In this document: one piece after another, positions 35,877 through 45,392 of the stretch
Position numbering within the stretch: the first letter of the stretch is position 1
How the letters are laid out: each line of letters begins with the position of its first letter
Source: Calocera cornea HHB12733
Taxonomy: Eukaryota > Basidiomycota > Dacrymycetes > Dacrymycetales > Dacrymycetaceae
Length of the DNA stretch: 64,000 bases
Assembly: GCA_001632435.1 (NCBI GenBank)
Contig: KV423997.1
Coordinates: 1 to 64,000 of the forward strand
Direction: 5' to 3'
Notes under the pieces: model-generated
Databases searched by the model: none
Seen by the model: the letters and a program-made list of their open reading frames with translations, nothing else
Told to the model about the DNA's origin: nothing
Translations under genes and position numbers: made by a program

Positions 35877-37191
35877 TTACTCCACAAAGCCTGTACCAAG
35901 TCTCGTCCTGCAGAAATCCCACCACCGTGCACCTCCATAATGAATGCCGTCCAGCTGCACAAGGCCGCCCTTGCGCAATAGATCGGAGCATGCACTGAAC
36001 TCCTCTTCACATGCCTGCCATGCCTGGTAGACACCTTCAGCACCATTACAAGATGGAGGATGTGCGGTGTCATAGGAATAGATCTCGCTGTTGGCCGGAG
36101 GAAGCTGTGCTGCAGGACGGGGCATTAGTACATGGGTGGCCCGGTATTGTAAGCAATAACGCACTACCCCAATCCCATGGAATGGTGAGGGAAAACGAGT
36201 CTGATGGCCAACGCAATCGCACCAGGTTGCTATCCTCCAAACGCCAATCTCCTTGCATAGCCTCTTCATCAAGAAGGTCACCTGGGGTTTCTCGACACTC
36301 CTGGAGGAAGGAGAACATGACAACTCCTCCATCTCCATTAGTGCATGGGCTCATGCAGGGATGCGTCCAAAACTGGTTGGGATAGAACAGCACCAGCCCG
36401 TGTCGCGTGATAGCTAGCATCTCACAGACTATATCTTATGTTTAGCGTTCTGAATATATGTATATTTGCAACGCACAGCATAGGCTCCCGCTCTCTGCAT
36501 CAAACATGTCATCACGGAACGCTGTCCATGGGGACTCGCCCTCTGTGTTCCAGACAAGCCGACATTGCCTGACATGAGTTGACGACTGCTCTTCATTGTC
36601 TTCTCCTGTATCTGCTTTAAAAAACACGGCTGCCTTCCATGCTGTGCCGCTTTGCACCTCTTCAGTGCTGGGACCATCTGATTCAGATGTTTGCTTGTCT
36701 AAGGGTGCGGAAAAGACGCACCGGACAAATCCAAGATGGCTGAGCATAACACTGGCCTCTGTTATGTCCTCCATTGATACCCATAGCCTCAGGTTGACGT
36801 TGTCAGGTGTGATCAGCGGAACTGTATGGGGTTGCCGGAGCTGTGCTTTTGCAAGAAGCACAACATCACTCCCAAATAGAACGGCCTCGTGCTGACGCAT
36901 GAAAGCTTCGATTGTCTTGATGTTGTCTTCGACGGCTGGTGAGGAGGACGGTACCATAAGCTGCCGAACAAGCCGTTGGGGGCTTGCGCGTTGCCGCAAA
37001 TATTTGTGGATGTGCAAACGTAGTGAGTGTGATGTGCGTGACAGCAGGGCCAGCGATGCACCTGAGCATGCTTGCCAGATCTCCTCCTGTATCTCTGGCG
37101 CAAGCAGCTCAAGCCGGCTCTGGCCCACCATGGGCTGCTGTTGTACAGCACGCTGCTGTGCAGATTGGGGACCAAATCGGAGTCGCATCAT
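35877..37191 (-). CDS. Helitron passenger: F-box plus nucleotidyltransferase-like region
   Basis: Three exons: 37191-36477, 36428-36168, 36109-35877; 402 aa. A Gln-rich start (MMRLRFGPQSAQQRAVQQQP) is followed by an F-box-like segment LELLAPEIQEEIWQACSGAS. Then HEAVLFGSDVVLLAKAQ and ITPDNVNLRLWVSMED resemble the GS-plus-D pattern of minimal nucleotidyltransferase-like domains that follow F-boxes in many basidiomycete proteins; the acidic residues are weak, so activity is doubtful. The second intron (donor GTAGTG, acceptor CTGCAG) removes what first looked like a frameshift. It ends 23 bp from the convergent plus-strand gene. The function in the element is unknown. Confidence 0.6.
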
Positions 37192-37437
37192 AGAAGGAGA
37201 CAGGTATTGATAGCAGTGATGGAGGGATGATAGTAGATGGGTATTGTGCATACGGTGGCGTAAGGGTGCAGTAGAATGGTAGGTGGTGTTGTCACATGTG
37301 ATAGAGGTTATTCTGAGAACACGTGCATGCAAGCCTGCAAATTTATGGGCATAATCATAATCATAATTCCTATCCTATTTGTGCATAATAATATTTGTAA
37401 TCCTATTGCATATGGCATAATCATAGTATTTGCTTGT

Positions 37438-39532
37438 TCACCTTCTGCTTTGCCTTCTATGGAGATTCTCCAGCCGATCACCCATTCCAGTGACTCTGCT
37501 AGAATCCCCACTCCTTCTCACTGCATCCATGGCCTGTGTACCCCTCCGAGTAATCTGAATGGATGTACCGAATCGAGTAGCATTTCCAATGCTAGTGCTG
37601 CTCATGGTTGCATGCTCGTCCATTGAACCCCTCCAGAATATTTCGACTGGACCATTGCAGTGGCTGAAGTCAACACCAATTCCATAACGGCCCCATATGA
37701 ATTCTCCATTGCATACTGAGCTATGAGGAATTGTTGTGCTGACTTCATATGATCGACCATTCTTCTTCGCCATGAACCATATGCCAAAGGCAATAGGTAC
37801 ATGATCTTGATCACAATGGAGATAGTTGGAGAAATCACCGTCTGTGATTGTGATCGAGTTGGCAAATGCACGTGTGTGCTGTAGGTCATGTAGCTCCGAA
37901 GCAAATGATGGTGTACCAAGCTCCATAGCTGATTGGAGAAATTCTGAGCCAACTGCAGGGATCAAGCTCATGAGATGGTAGCGATAATATTCTTCGATAG
38001 CTGAAGCATTGTTGATGAAGGCCTCGTATGCCAAGGGGTCCGCATTATCACGTGGTGCAGTTGTGACCAATGTCTTGTCCTTCTCCATACTAGCTGTCCA
38101 GCCCAAGGCTGTCATCTTCCCACCACCAGGCCGTACTTGTGCTGTTGTAATAGCAAGCTTCTGATCCTCCTCGATAATACCACGAGCATGGGCAGCTGAG
38201 GTACCCTTTTGTGCACCATTGTTGGTAAGCTTGGATCCAAGCCCTCCGTGCCAGTTGCATATGCTTTGGAAGATATTGCATGTGGCTTCTAGCTCAGAAG
38301 TAGGCATAGATGACCATGGCCGAATCCGTACAGCAAGTACTGGGTGGAGGGTGTGGTCGTCATCTTCCAGCAAGCCAATATGATAGCCTGGCTCCGTTAT
38401 CCATTCCATCTCTGCTTCAGGGAAATCCCGATCATGCCTGTATAGAACAGAATGACGTTCATTCTCCAGGTTGCGTAGGCGGCTCAGCAGAGCTGGCTTC
38501 GATTCAAGCAGGTGCACATGCACCTGTTTGGATGGCAAGCCGATGAATGTGGCAAGGACTTCCTTCCATAGGAGTGTGTTTGGTCGAGCAGGGGAATTGC
38601 CGGGTGGTTGTGTGATCGTCTCCACTGGTGCAATGTACTCGGGTACAGTGATTTGATTATCAATAGAGGATGGCTGAGCTTGGGCAACATAGGTGGCATA
38701 GACATAGGGAACTGGACGTTCACGATCATACGGTGGTGGGAGATTGAGAGCAGCAACAATCTCATTGGGCCGACGAGCCCGATAAGGTGTTGGGGCAGGA
38801 GGGGGTGGCATATGGGCCGGAGGTGAGGGGGACCGGCCCCCGGCTCCCGATGGAGCGCGACGAGGCGGGCTGCCCCCGGCTCCCGATGGAGCGCGGCGGG
38901 GCAGGGAGGGCGCGGGAGGGGATGCCCGGCCCCAAGCTCCGGAGGGAGCAGAGTGGGGCAGGGGGGGAGGATGAGGGGGAGCCCTGCCCCCAGCTCCCGA
39001 AGGAGCGCGGCGGGGCGGGCTGGGTGTGCGGCGGGAGGGGTGCCCGCCCCAGGCTCCAGGAGGAGCGCCTCGGGGCGGGGGAGGGCTGCGCGGGGGGGCA
39101 GGGGGCGGGCTCGGGCGGCGGGCGGCGGGGGCGGCGCGGTGGGCCGCAGGGGCGAGAGCCCTGCCCGCGGCTCCTGGGGGAGCGCGGCCAGGCAGCGAGC
39201 CCGCAGGCTCGCAAAGCCCGCCCCCGGCTCCTTCGGGAGCACGCGGCGGGGCGGGGGGGGGGGGGGGGGCCCCGCCCGCGGCTCCCGAAGGAGCACGGGC
39301 GGGCGGGCTGGGCGAGCGGGCGGGGGAGCGCAGCGGCGAGTGGCCCCAGCCTCCATTGGCAGGGCGAGGGCCGGGCAAGCGCAGGTCCGGACCAGGGGGG
39401 AGCAAGCCGAGCTCCAACTTATGAAGTTTCCGGGTCCGGGCATGTAGTTTATCATGCTGAAAAAGGGTTAGTACAATCCAGAATGCAGAGAACAGGGGGG
39501 CGCACCAGAGACCGTCCTTTTCCTTTCGCCAT
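37438..39532 (-). CDS. TET/JBP-like 2OG-Fe(II) dioxygenase with Pro-rich repeat region
   Basis: Two exons: 39532-39506 (MAKGKGRSL) and 39456-37438; 681 aa. After HDKLHARTRKLHKLEL come about 200 residues of APSGAGG/Pro repeats. The C-terminal third carries a Tet-like 2OG-Fe(II) oxygenase pattern: FANSITITDGDFSNYLHCDQ, where H-C-D is the HxD iron motif (about residues 556-558), then GEFIWGRYGIGVDF and VEIFWRGSMDEHAT, whose His (about 623) would be the distal iron ligand, and a following Arg (ITRRG) for 2-oxoglutarate. TET/JBP enzymes oxidise 5-methylpyrimidines in DNA. Basidiomycete TET/JBP genes are known to spread with transposons, especially KDZ elements (Iyer and colleagues 2014). Here it lies inside a Helitron. 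The substrate is inferred; the domain call is from motifs only. Confidence 0.72.
38818..39400 (-). repeat. GC-rich minisatellite coding APSGAGG-type repeats, with a 17-G run
   Basis: Imperfect tandem units containing GGCTCCCGAnGGAGC on the plus strand, each coding APSGA(G/W)G plus a Pro/Arg spacer in the dioxygenase gene. A homopolymer of 17 G lies at 39253-39269 (17 C on the coding strand, read as Pro codons). Such tracts slip easily and could switch the downstream enzyme in or out of frame. Confidence 0.85.
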
Positions 39533-39601
39533 GTTGACAGTTGGTCGTCGTGAAGAGAGCCGCGCAGCAAGCCACGTCTGCCTCCGTAGCGGGCATTGCC
39601 T

Positions 39602-39616
39602 TGGGGCGACGCCCCA
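39602..39616 (+). other. Hairpin near right Helitron edge
   Basis: TGGGGCGACGCCCCA folds as a 6-bp GC stem with a 3-nt loop, of the kind found just inside Helitron 3' ends. It lies about 70 bp beyond the dioxygenase start codon. A CTRR terminus is not obvious after it. Confidence 0.4.
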
Positions 39617-40011
39617 CGGCCCTTCCGTCCTTATCCCCTTACGGACCTCGTACTTAGACCCAACAGAGCAGGAAAACACTCCTTACGGAACATCACAACC
39701 TACTATAATACCGAGACGTGCCACATTGCTCCCAAAGATTGGTGAACCCAAGATCTGGCTATGCGCGCAGATCATTGAGTACGCGCAACTTAGAGACTAT
39801 CAACTCAAGAGAAACATTGCACCGTAGATCTGGTACGAAGCGAGGTTAGACGACCCGTGCTGGCAGCATGTGGTAATGTCGAGCCCACAGCGTGCGAGCC
39901 CAGAGGTCTGTGCCTTCTTGAATTGGAGGTGTGTAAGTGCTCAAATCCAACAATATCGACGCAAGCGGTTAAGTTAGATAAAGTAACGGGGCTGAGCTGC
40001 CCGGCCTCCAC

Positions 40012-42126
40012 TCAATTGCGAACGACGTAGCTCTGCCCATGGAAGAAGTCACACTGCGCGTTCGCATCAAAGTCCGTCACAACGCCCATTTGCGTGTAGT
40101 TGACGGACATCGCCAGCATCCCACTGCCGTCGTTGTAAGCCGACCAGTATGGTTTCGGTGTTTCGGAGAACGAGACGTCATTCGGGTTCATCGATGTCGT
40201 GAAAGATCTGGACAACTTTGAGCTTCGGAAGGCGGAAGAAAACGTAGAGTGAAAGATACAGGTACCAATCCTTCATAATCAGACCAATAGTGTCATTGCC
40301 GGCGGCAGTGCCTATGAACAACAGCATTCTTGTAACGATTAGCTTCACCGTGGGAAGGTAAACACGGACCATCATTGTTGTTCCCGTAGAGATACTCCCC
40401 GGTAGCCCCATGCAGCTCACTGCCCGCATAGAAAAGAAGCTTATAGGCCGGTAAGCCGGCATCAACCATTGCACTTGCCATATAATAGGATGGGCAGTCG
40501 ATGCTACGGAGCGAGTCAGGACGAAGTTGACAGGGTGGTGGGTGGAGGAATCCTGACATGAAGTCTCCGAACCACTGAGCGCGATGGAAGAAGGTAGAAT
40601 TGAAGGCGCTCAAAGGGTACAGCTCGTACAGGCGGTTGATGAACGACTGCCCGGCGTAGGGGAAGAGATTCTTGAGATCCGCAATCTCCTCTTCCTGCGT
40701 CGTCATGCTTGTATTCGAGAAGATCACTCCTGGATCACAGCTCAGAAAGTCGAACCAGCAGCCCTTCAGTCTGCTTACCCTCATAGCCATCCCGATTGAC
40801 AAGAAGCGGCACTTTCGAAAAGTGGCCCTGCTTGAATTCGTTTGATGGCAGATCAGCGATGATCTGACCATCGACAGAAGGTCCCTGCTCAACGATCAGC
40901 TTCGCCGTTTTCACCTTATCTTCCAGAAATCACCCACGAAATAGAAATCGCCATATCCATAAGAGCCGGCTGCATAAGCTGTGACATACACTTCCTGGGT
41001 TGCCGTAGCCAAAGACGTCTCATCCAGAGCACGGAGACAAGCAATGTCGGTGCATCCTGCCGCGTTCAGGAGCTGACGGTATTGCGTCTCGAGTGTGGAA
41101 TCGTTCTTGAATGGCTGCCACCAGGGATACTCTGTTCTGGGGTTAGTCCACCAGCACCTCAACTCCCTTGCATGTATGACGTACCAGCGATGGAGGCACG
41201 AAACGGTGGATCGGCAACACCACCGTGCATGATCAGTTGGCTCATTACTGAGCCCCCGCCAGCACTACCACCGATGATGGTGATCTTACTTGGATCACCG
41301 CCAAAGTGCTTGGCATAACGTTGAGTCCATTGGATGGCGGCGCGTTGATCAAGCAACCCTGGGAAGAGGTGAGGACAGTTCGGCTGAGATATGAGGGGGT
41401 GAATAGGCGATACTTGCCCGCATTGGCGGTACCATTCTGCCTAACCTCGTGGCTGGACAAAAACCCATAAGCGGAAAGACGATATTGAATTGCCACATAA
41501 ATGATGTTTCCCTTCGATTGCATGATCAATGCATCGCCAGGAAGTCCAGTCCCATTGCCCTGGGTGTATCCTACAATCGACTGATCAGTTGCGATCCGCA
41601 GACTTTCATGACTTTCACACCTCCACCGTGGATTTGTAGAAGAATGGGCAACGCATCGTGAGCGGGATACGCGGGAACTTGAATGTTCAGCAGCAAGCAG
41701 TCCTCCGAGCCAGCGGGCGGCAAAGTGAATGGGCCCGACCAAAATGGCACACCTTGGGTGCATTCTGGTCTACGCGCCTTGGTATTTTAGAACGTTCAAA
41801 CTGTGCTAAGAGCGTTTGCCGCACCCGAACGTCCCAGCATCGATTGCTCCCTGGGTTGCATAGTTGTTGTTCAGCTCAATATCCTGCGGTGGTTGCCAGC
41901 GCAGCTCGCCCACGGGCGGTTGGGCATATCGAATTCCGTAGTATGATTTCACACTGATAATTCATTAGTCCAGCCAATACGTCCTTGTTAGTCGAACTCA
42001 CCCGGTGGTAGTGTCGTAGATGCCCTCGTAGGTAGCATAGGGCAGAGTCAAGAGTGGGCCGCCCCATGCGCTCACCAGCGGGAGAAGCGCGAGCGTACTT
42101 GCGAGGAACTTGGCGACGGCTGCCAT
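40012..42126 (-). CDS. Secreted type-B carboxylesterase (copy 2)
   Basis: ATG at 42126 (MAAVAKFLASTLALLPLVSA signal peptide). Same eleven-exon layout as copy 1, with nucleophile elbow GGSAGGGSV, oxyanion-hole LLQIHGGG and tail DANAQCDFFHGQSYVVRN. The protein is nearly identical to copy 1 in many exons while introns have diverged, showing a tandem duplication under purifying selection or gene conversion. It shares the GC-AG intron (donor GCAAGT near 41410) and the 38-nt intron near 40940. It lies just right of the Helitron. Confidence 0.87.
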
Positions 42127-43180
42127 CGCTCGTTTGCTTGAAATGTTGCTACAGATTTCGTTGCTCGGGAAGGCAGGCGGGTTGCCCTATTTTGCCTCCC
42201 ATCTTGCTGTTTAATATGCCCCATCGACGGCGAATTCGTGGAAGGTCCTGGCTGACCAACGGCATACGATAGTTCCACACCAGATAAAATTGATATTGAC
42301 AGTGATCATGCTTGTCGCCTTTGGGTGCGTGACCTTGGTTGGCAGCCATCGTTTGCGAGTGGCATACTCAACATCACGTACGAGGAACACCCGGTACGAC
42401 CCGCGAAATTTCGGGCGGAGTCACTAGGGGCCAATCATGGTGGACTAAATGCTCCCGGTTAGGAACTGTACATTAATAGGTCGGCCAGAGTCACCGCTCT
42501 TACGCTTGTTACGGCCCAACGCATGACGTGGCTTTCGGGTCGCTACTTGTAACTTTGCGGCCTTGCTTCCTAAACCTCCGACGCTTTGCAGTTTCATGAC
42601 CTGCAATGCCGAGAAATGTGAGCCCCACCATCAGTCCCAAACGCGCCCATGATCCCCTCCACGTTCCTTGGCATTCGACCGCTTTACTTCTCAAGCTGCT
42701 CCGCCCGGGCGCCGACTGTCATCCTTGGGTGCTGCCTACAAGACCGGCTGAGAGATTGCTCGTGACACTGGGTGTCTTGAAGGTACACTGAAATATGGTT
42801 TGCGCAACGCAGGGGCCCCGAGCAGAAAGGAACTGGCAAGACCTCGGACCATGCTGGCCCACGATCATGGAACCGATTCATGCCGCTATGGCCAGTAATG
42901 GCGAGGCGAGGAACCGAGGTCACATCTTGGGGGCGAATACAGCCACGGTGACTCGGACGCGCAAGCCACGGTAGCCAGCTCATCTCGGCGGTGGAAGTAA
43001 AGAGCCGGCGGCACATTCCGTCGAGCAGGCCCTCGGCTTTTCCGTCCCACGAGGACTCCACACCAGTACCAAAGTGCAACAGGTCAGGAATACATTCTTT
43101 ACGGACTATCACAGACTACTGTCACGCCTATAGGTCAATTCCAAGGCTCGCTATCGCATTACCTTCGCGTAGGCTCGGAA
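42127..43180. other. Spacer between CE2 and the CE3 remnant
   Basis: 1.05 kb, partly similar to the spacer upstream of CE1. No gene supported. AACGT/ACGTT is rare here, in contrast to the sequence just to the right. Confidence 0.45.
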
Positions 43181-43280
43181 TCAGTTGCGAACATCGTAGC
43201 CGTGTCCATGGAAGAAGTCGCATTTGGGAGACGCATCGAAGTCCTCCACTACGCCGATCATAGTGTAATTCAGACAATTC
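43181..43280 (-). pseudogene. CE3: last exon of a third carboxylesterase, truncated by insertion
   Basis: Reading leftwards, the frame NYTMIGVVEDFDASPKCDFF, then HGHGYDVRN and stop (43181), matches NYTQMGVVTDFDANAQCDFF and HGQSYVVRN of copies 1 and 2. Similarity stops at about 43275-43285 and the rest of the gene is missing from the window. The missing part is expected beyond the right end of the inserted element or deleted. Confidence 0.85.
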
Positions 43281-43290
43281 AGTCGACTGG

Positions 43291-43392
43291 GATTATCTTT
43301 GTCGGTATAAGAACGCATTTCCAGATTATCCCACGACGTTTTAGAGCGGCGCCTTAGGGATATCTGACGTGGATAATCGAAGGATTATCCCA
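43291..43392. repeat. Subterminal GATTATCCCA repeats at the element's left end
   Basis: GATTATC at 43291-43297, GATTATCCCA at 43324-43333 and 43383-43392, and the inverse form TGGATAATC at 43370-43378. Four copies in about 100 bp within 20-120 bp of the CE3 break, in both orientations, as expected of transposase-binding subterminal repeats. Confidence 0.65.
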
Positions 43393-43555
43393 CAGAAGGC
43401 AACGTTGCGCACAGAACTTTCAAGCATCACAAAGAGTTTTATTGACGTAAGGAAGACATGAGGCAGTAGATACAGTAGAGTAGTCTGGATGGGTCATTAA
43501 TAGCAATCAAACGTGAAAGGTCAAACGCACCATTGAGTAAGGAGAAAATGAACGT

Positions 43556-44271
43556 TCAGAACGTCGACCCGGGGAACAACTTGCCACAGGACACCAGGTT
43601 CAAGATCTTCTTGAACAAGCCGCACCAGTCGATGCCCGTGTTCCCCGCCGTCTGCTGGTTCTGGAAGTTGAACGGCGAGTTGTTGAACGTGACCGAGGGG
43701 GAGCCGCTGTTGCCCATCGGGGGATAAGTATATGCTGACAACACTGCGTTAGGTGAAGTAAACGTGGAGAAAATGTCTCGGGCGCACCTGGTTGCATGAC
43801 AGGCCCACTCTGCACCAGCATGATCCGACGATGGACGTCGTCCACGATCATCTGCGCATGCCTCTGCTGCTCACGCGCCTCGTTCATCTCGTCCGCTGCG
43901 GTCAACGTGCCTTGATACTCCTGAACGGCGCCGGTGAAACCGCCGTACAAGATCCGCCAACGTTCGAAGGCCAACGCGAACACGGCATCCGCCCTGTGCA
44001 GGTCCTGCTGCGCTGCTCCAAGCTCCGCGCCGAGAGAGATGAGGACGTTCACCGTGGGACCCAACGGCTGAGGCGAGGGAGCGTACAACAGCGTTGAAGA
44101 TGAGGGCGACGTTCCAGGCTGGAGTGCTGGCGTAACGTTCAAGTTGAACGCGATCGACTGGGGCTGGTTGCCGTGAATTCCGCTGGCAGTAACCGGGGCA
44201 GAGACGCTTCCTCCACCGCTGTCGACAGACGGAAACGGTGCAGTAGGCGCGCGAATGACCGTGGACTCCAT
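43556..44271 (-). CDS. Element orphan protein A (220 aa)
   Basis: Two exons: 44271-43788 and 43734-43556. Starts MESTVIRAPTAPFPSVDSGG. A disordered N-terminus is followed by a helical, charged middle (AELGAAQQDLHRADAVFALA; EMNEAREQQRHAQMIVDDVH) that could form a coiled coil, then an Asn/Gln-rich stretch NNSPFNFQNQQTAGN and a C-terminus WCGLFKKILNLVSCGKL. No family recognised. First gene inside the left end of the element; the coding region itself carries several ACGTT words. Confidence 0.65.
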
Positions 44272-45392
44272 ATCAGGTAGACGACGAGGATGCTGAGGCG
44301 TTTAGCCGGCGACGAAACGTTGAGGCGAATGCGGCGAAAGGTTGGGACACGTTTCGAGCGGATGAGGCGGGAACGTGAAGCAGCTGGTGGGGGGAGACGT
44401 GGGCTGGGTGAGCAGCCGTTGACGGAAGGTGTGGGGACGACGAGGACGCGCTGATGGGCGACCTGAACGGGATCAAATTTTCGACGGCGCGGTCTTCAGG
44501 GTTCTGGACAGCCACACGTCTACAGCAGCACGTGCAACGGGATCAAAAGCGACGCATCCCCACGTGCCAATATTGCACTTCCCCATTCCGTCCTAAAATG
44601 CACGCAAATCAACGTCTAAGCTACAATTCGGAATCGAATCGACAGCGTACCCGACGTACAGAGCAGCTCATCCTGCAGTGCATGGGCCCAGTTTGAACGT
44701 CCCCATCTGACCAGGAGAGCCAGCGCAAGAGGAGTGCTTGAAGGCAAATTCGGTCAGTTTACGCGGGTGGGTAGGTGGTAAAAGGTCGAACACACCTAGC
44801 AACGTGATGCAGCCGCGCGATTCATAACCACTGATTGTGTAAGGTGACTGCTTTCACGTCGTAGAGTCCCAACGGTGTTTTCGCGGTCCGAGGTTCACAA
44901 ACGTTCAACCTTGGCAGGCTGAACGTTGAGACTACGTGAAATGAACGAATGTGCACTCGCATCGCAAGTATGGATGCACGTCAACGTGGATGAGGTCGAC
45001 AGAGGTTTGGAGAGAACAAGGTTCGAGTCCCGGTCCCAGAGCTGATGGTGGGGCAGGTCTGAGTGGGAGGGGCCAGCGAAAGGGAGGCTAGCACGTCTTA
45101 CACGCGACCAAACTGGCTCCGCTCCACTCAGCCAATCATTCATCGCACAGCCACTAACCCAGGCTGTGCGAAATGACGTGACTTTGTAGTGGACAGTCAG
45201 AAGACCTCAGATGACGAGACCCTGATGAGCAAATATTTCTCCTGGAGCTCCGACCCTGAACCAATCAATATAACAGCGACGATGCATGTCAATTTTGTTG
45301 CGGAAGCACTACTGAGGACGTTTGGAAAGGAGCGGACGGACAGCACAGCAGTCCAATGAACGAATATGAAATAAAGAACGTGAAACAGCTTC
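44272..45392. other. Element intergenic, 1.1 kb
   Basis: No gene supported. Dense AACGT/ACGTT words. A sequence resembling a tRNA B box near 45020 lacks a tRNA fold. Confidence 0.4.

Larger units (their letters stand above)
27120..39620 (+). mobile_element. Helitron with TET/JBP-like passenger gene (limits approximate)
   Basis: A rolling-circle (Helitron) element of about 12.5 kb inserted in the spacer between CE1 and CE2. It contains a full Rep/helicase gene (+), a second plus-strand gene, an F-box gene (-) and a TET/JBP-like dioxygenase gene (-). The borders were placed by comparing the left spacer (to about 27.1 kb) and the right flank (from about 39.62 kb, GGAAAACACTCCTTACGGA) with the spacer before CE3 (GGAATACATTCTTTACGGA). 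A hairpin suited to a Helitron 3' end lies at 39602-39616. I did not find an unambiguous 5'-TC or 3'-CTRR. The long uninterrupted Rep/helicase frame suggests a young, possibly active copy. Confidence 0.8.

Noticed and set aside
36150..36180. Apparent frameshift in the Helitron F-box gene
   Set aside because: A regular 58-nt intron (GTAGTG...CTGCAG) joins the two frames in phase.
39590..39640. Clear Helitron 3' end (CTRR)
   Set aside because: A GC hairpin is present but no CTRR follows at the usual distance, so the exact end is left open.
45010..45045. GGTTCGAGTCC, a perfect tRNA/pol III B-box word
   Set aside because: Flanking bases do not form a T stem and no A box or acceptor stem is found at the right distance.
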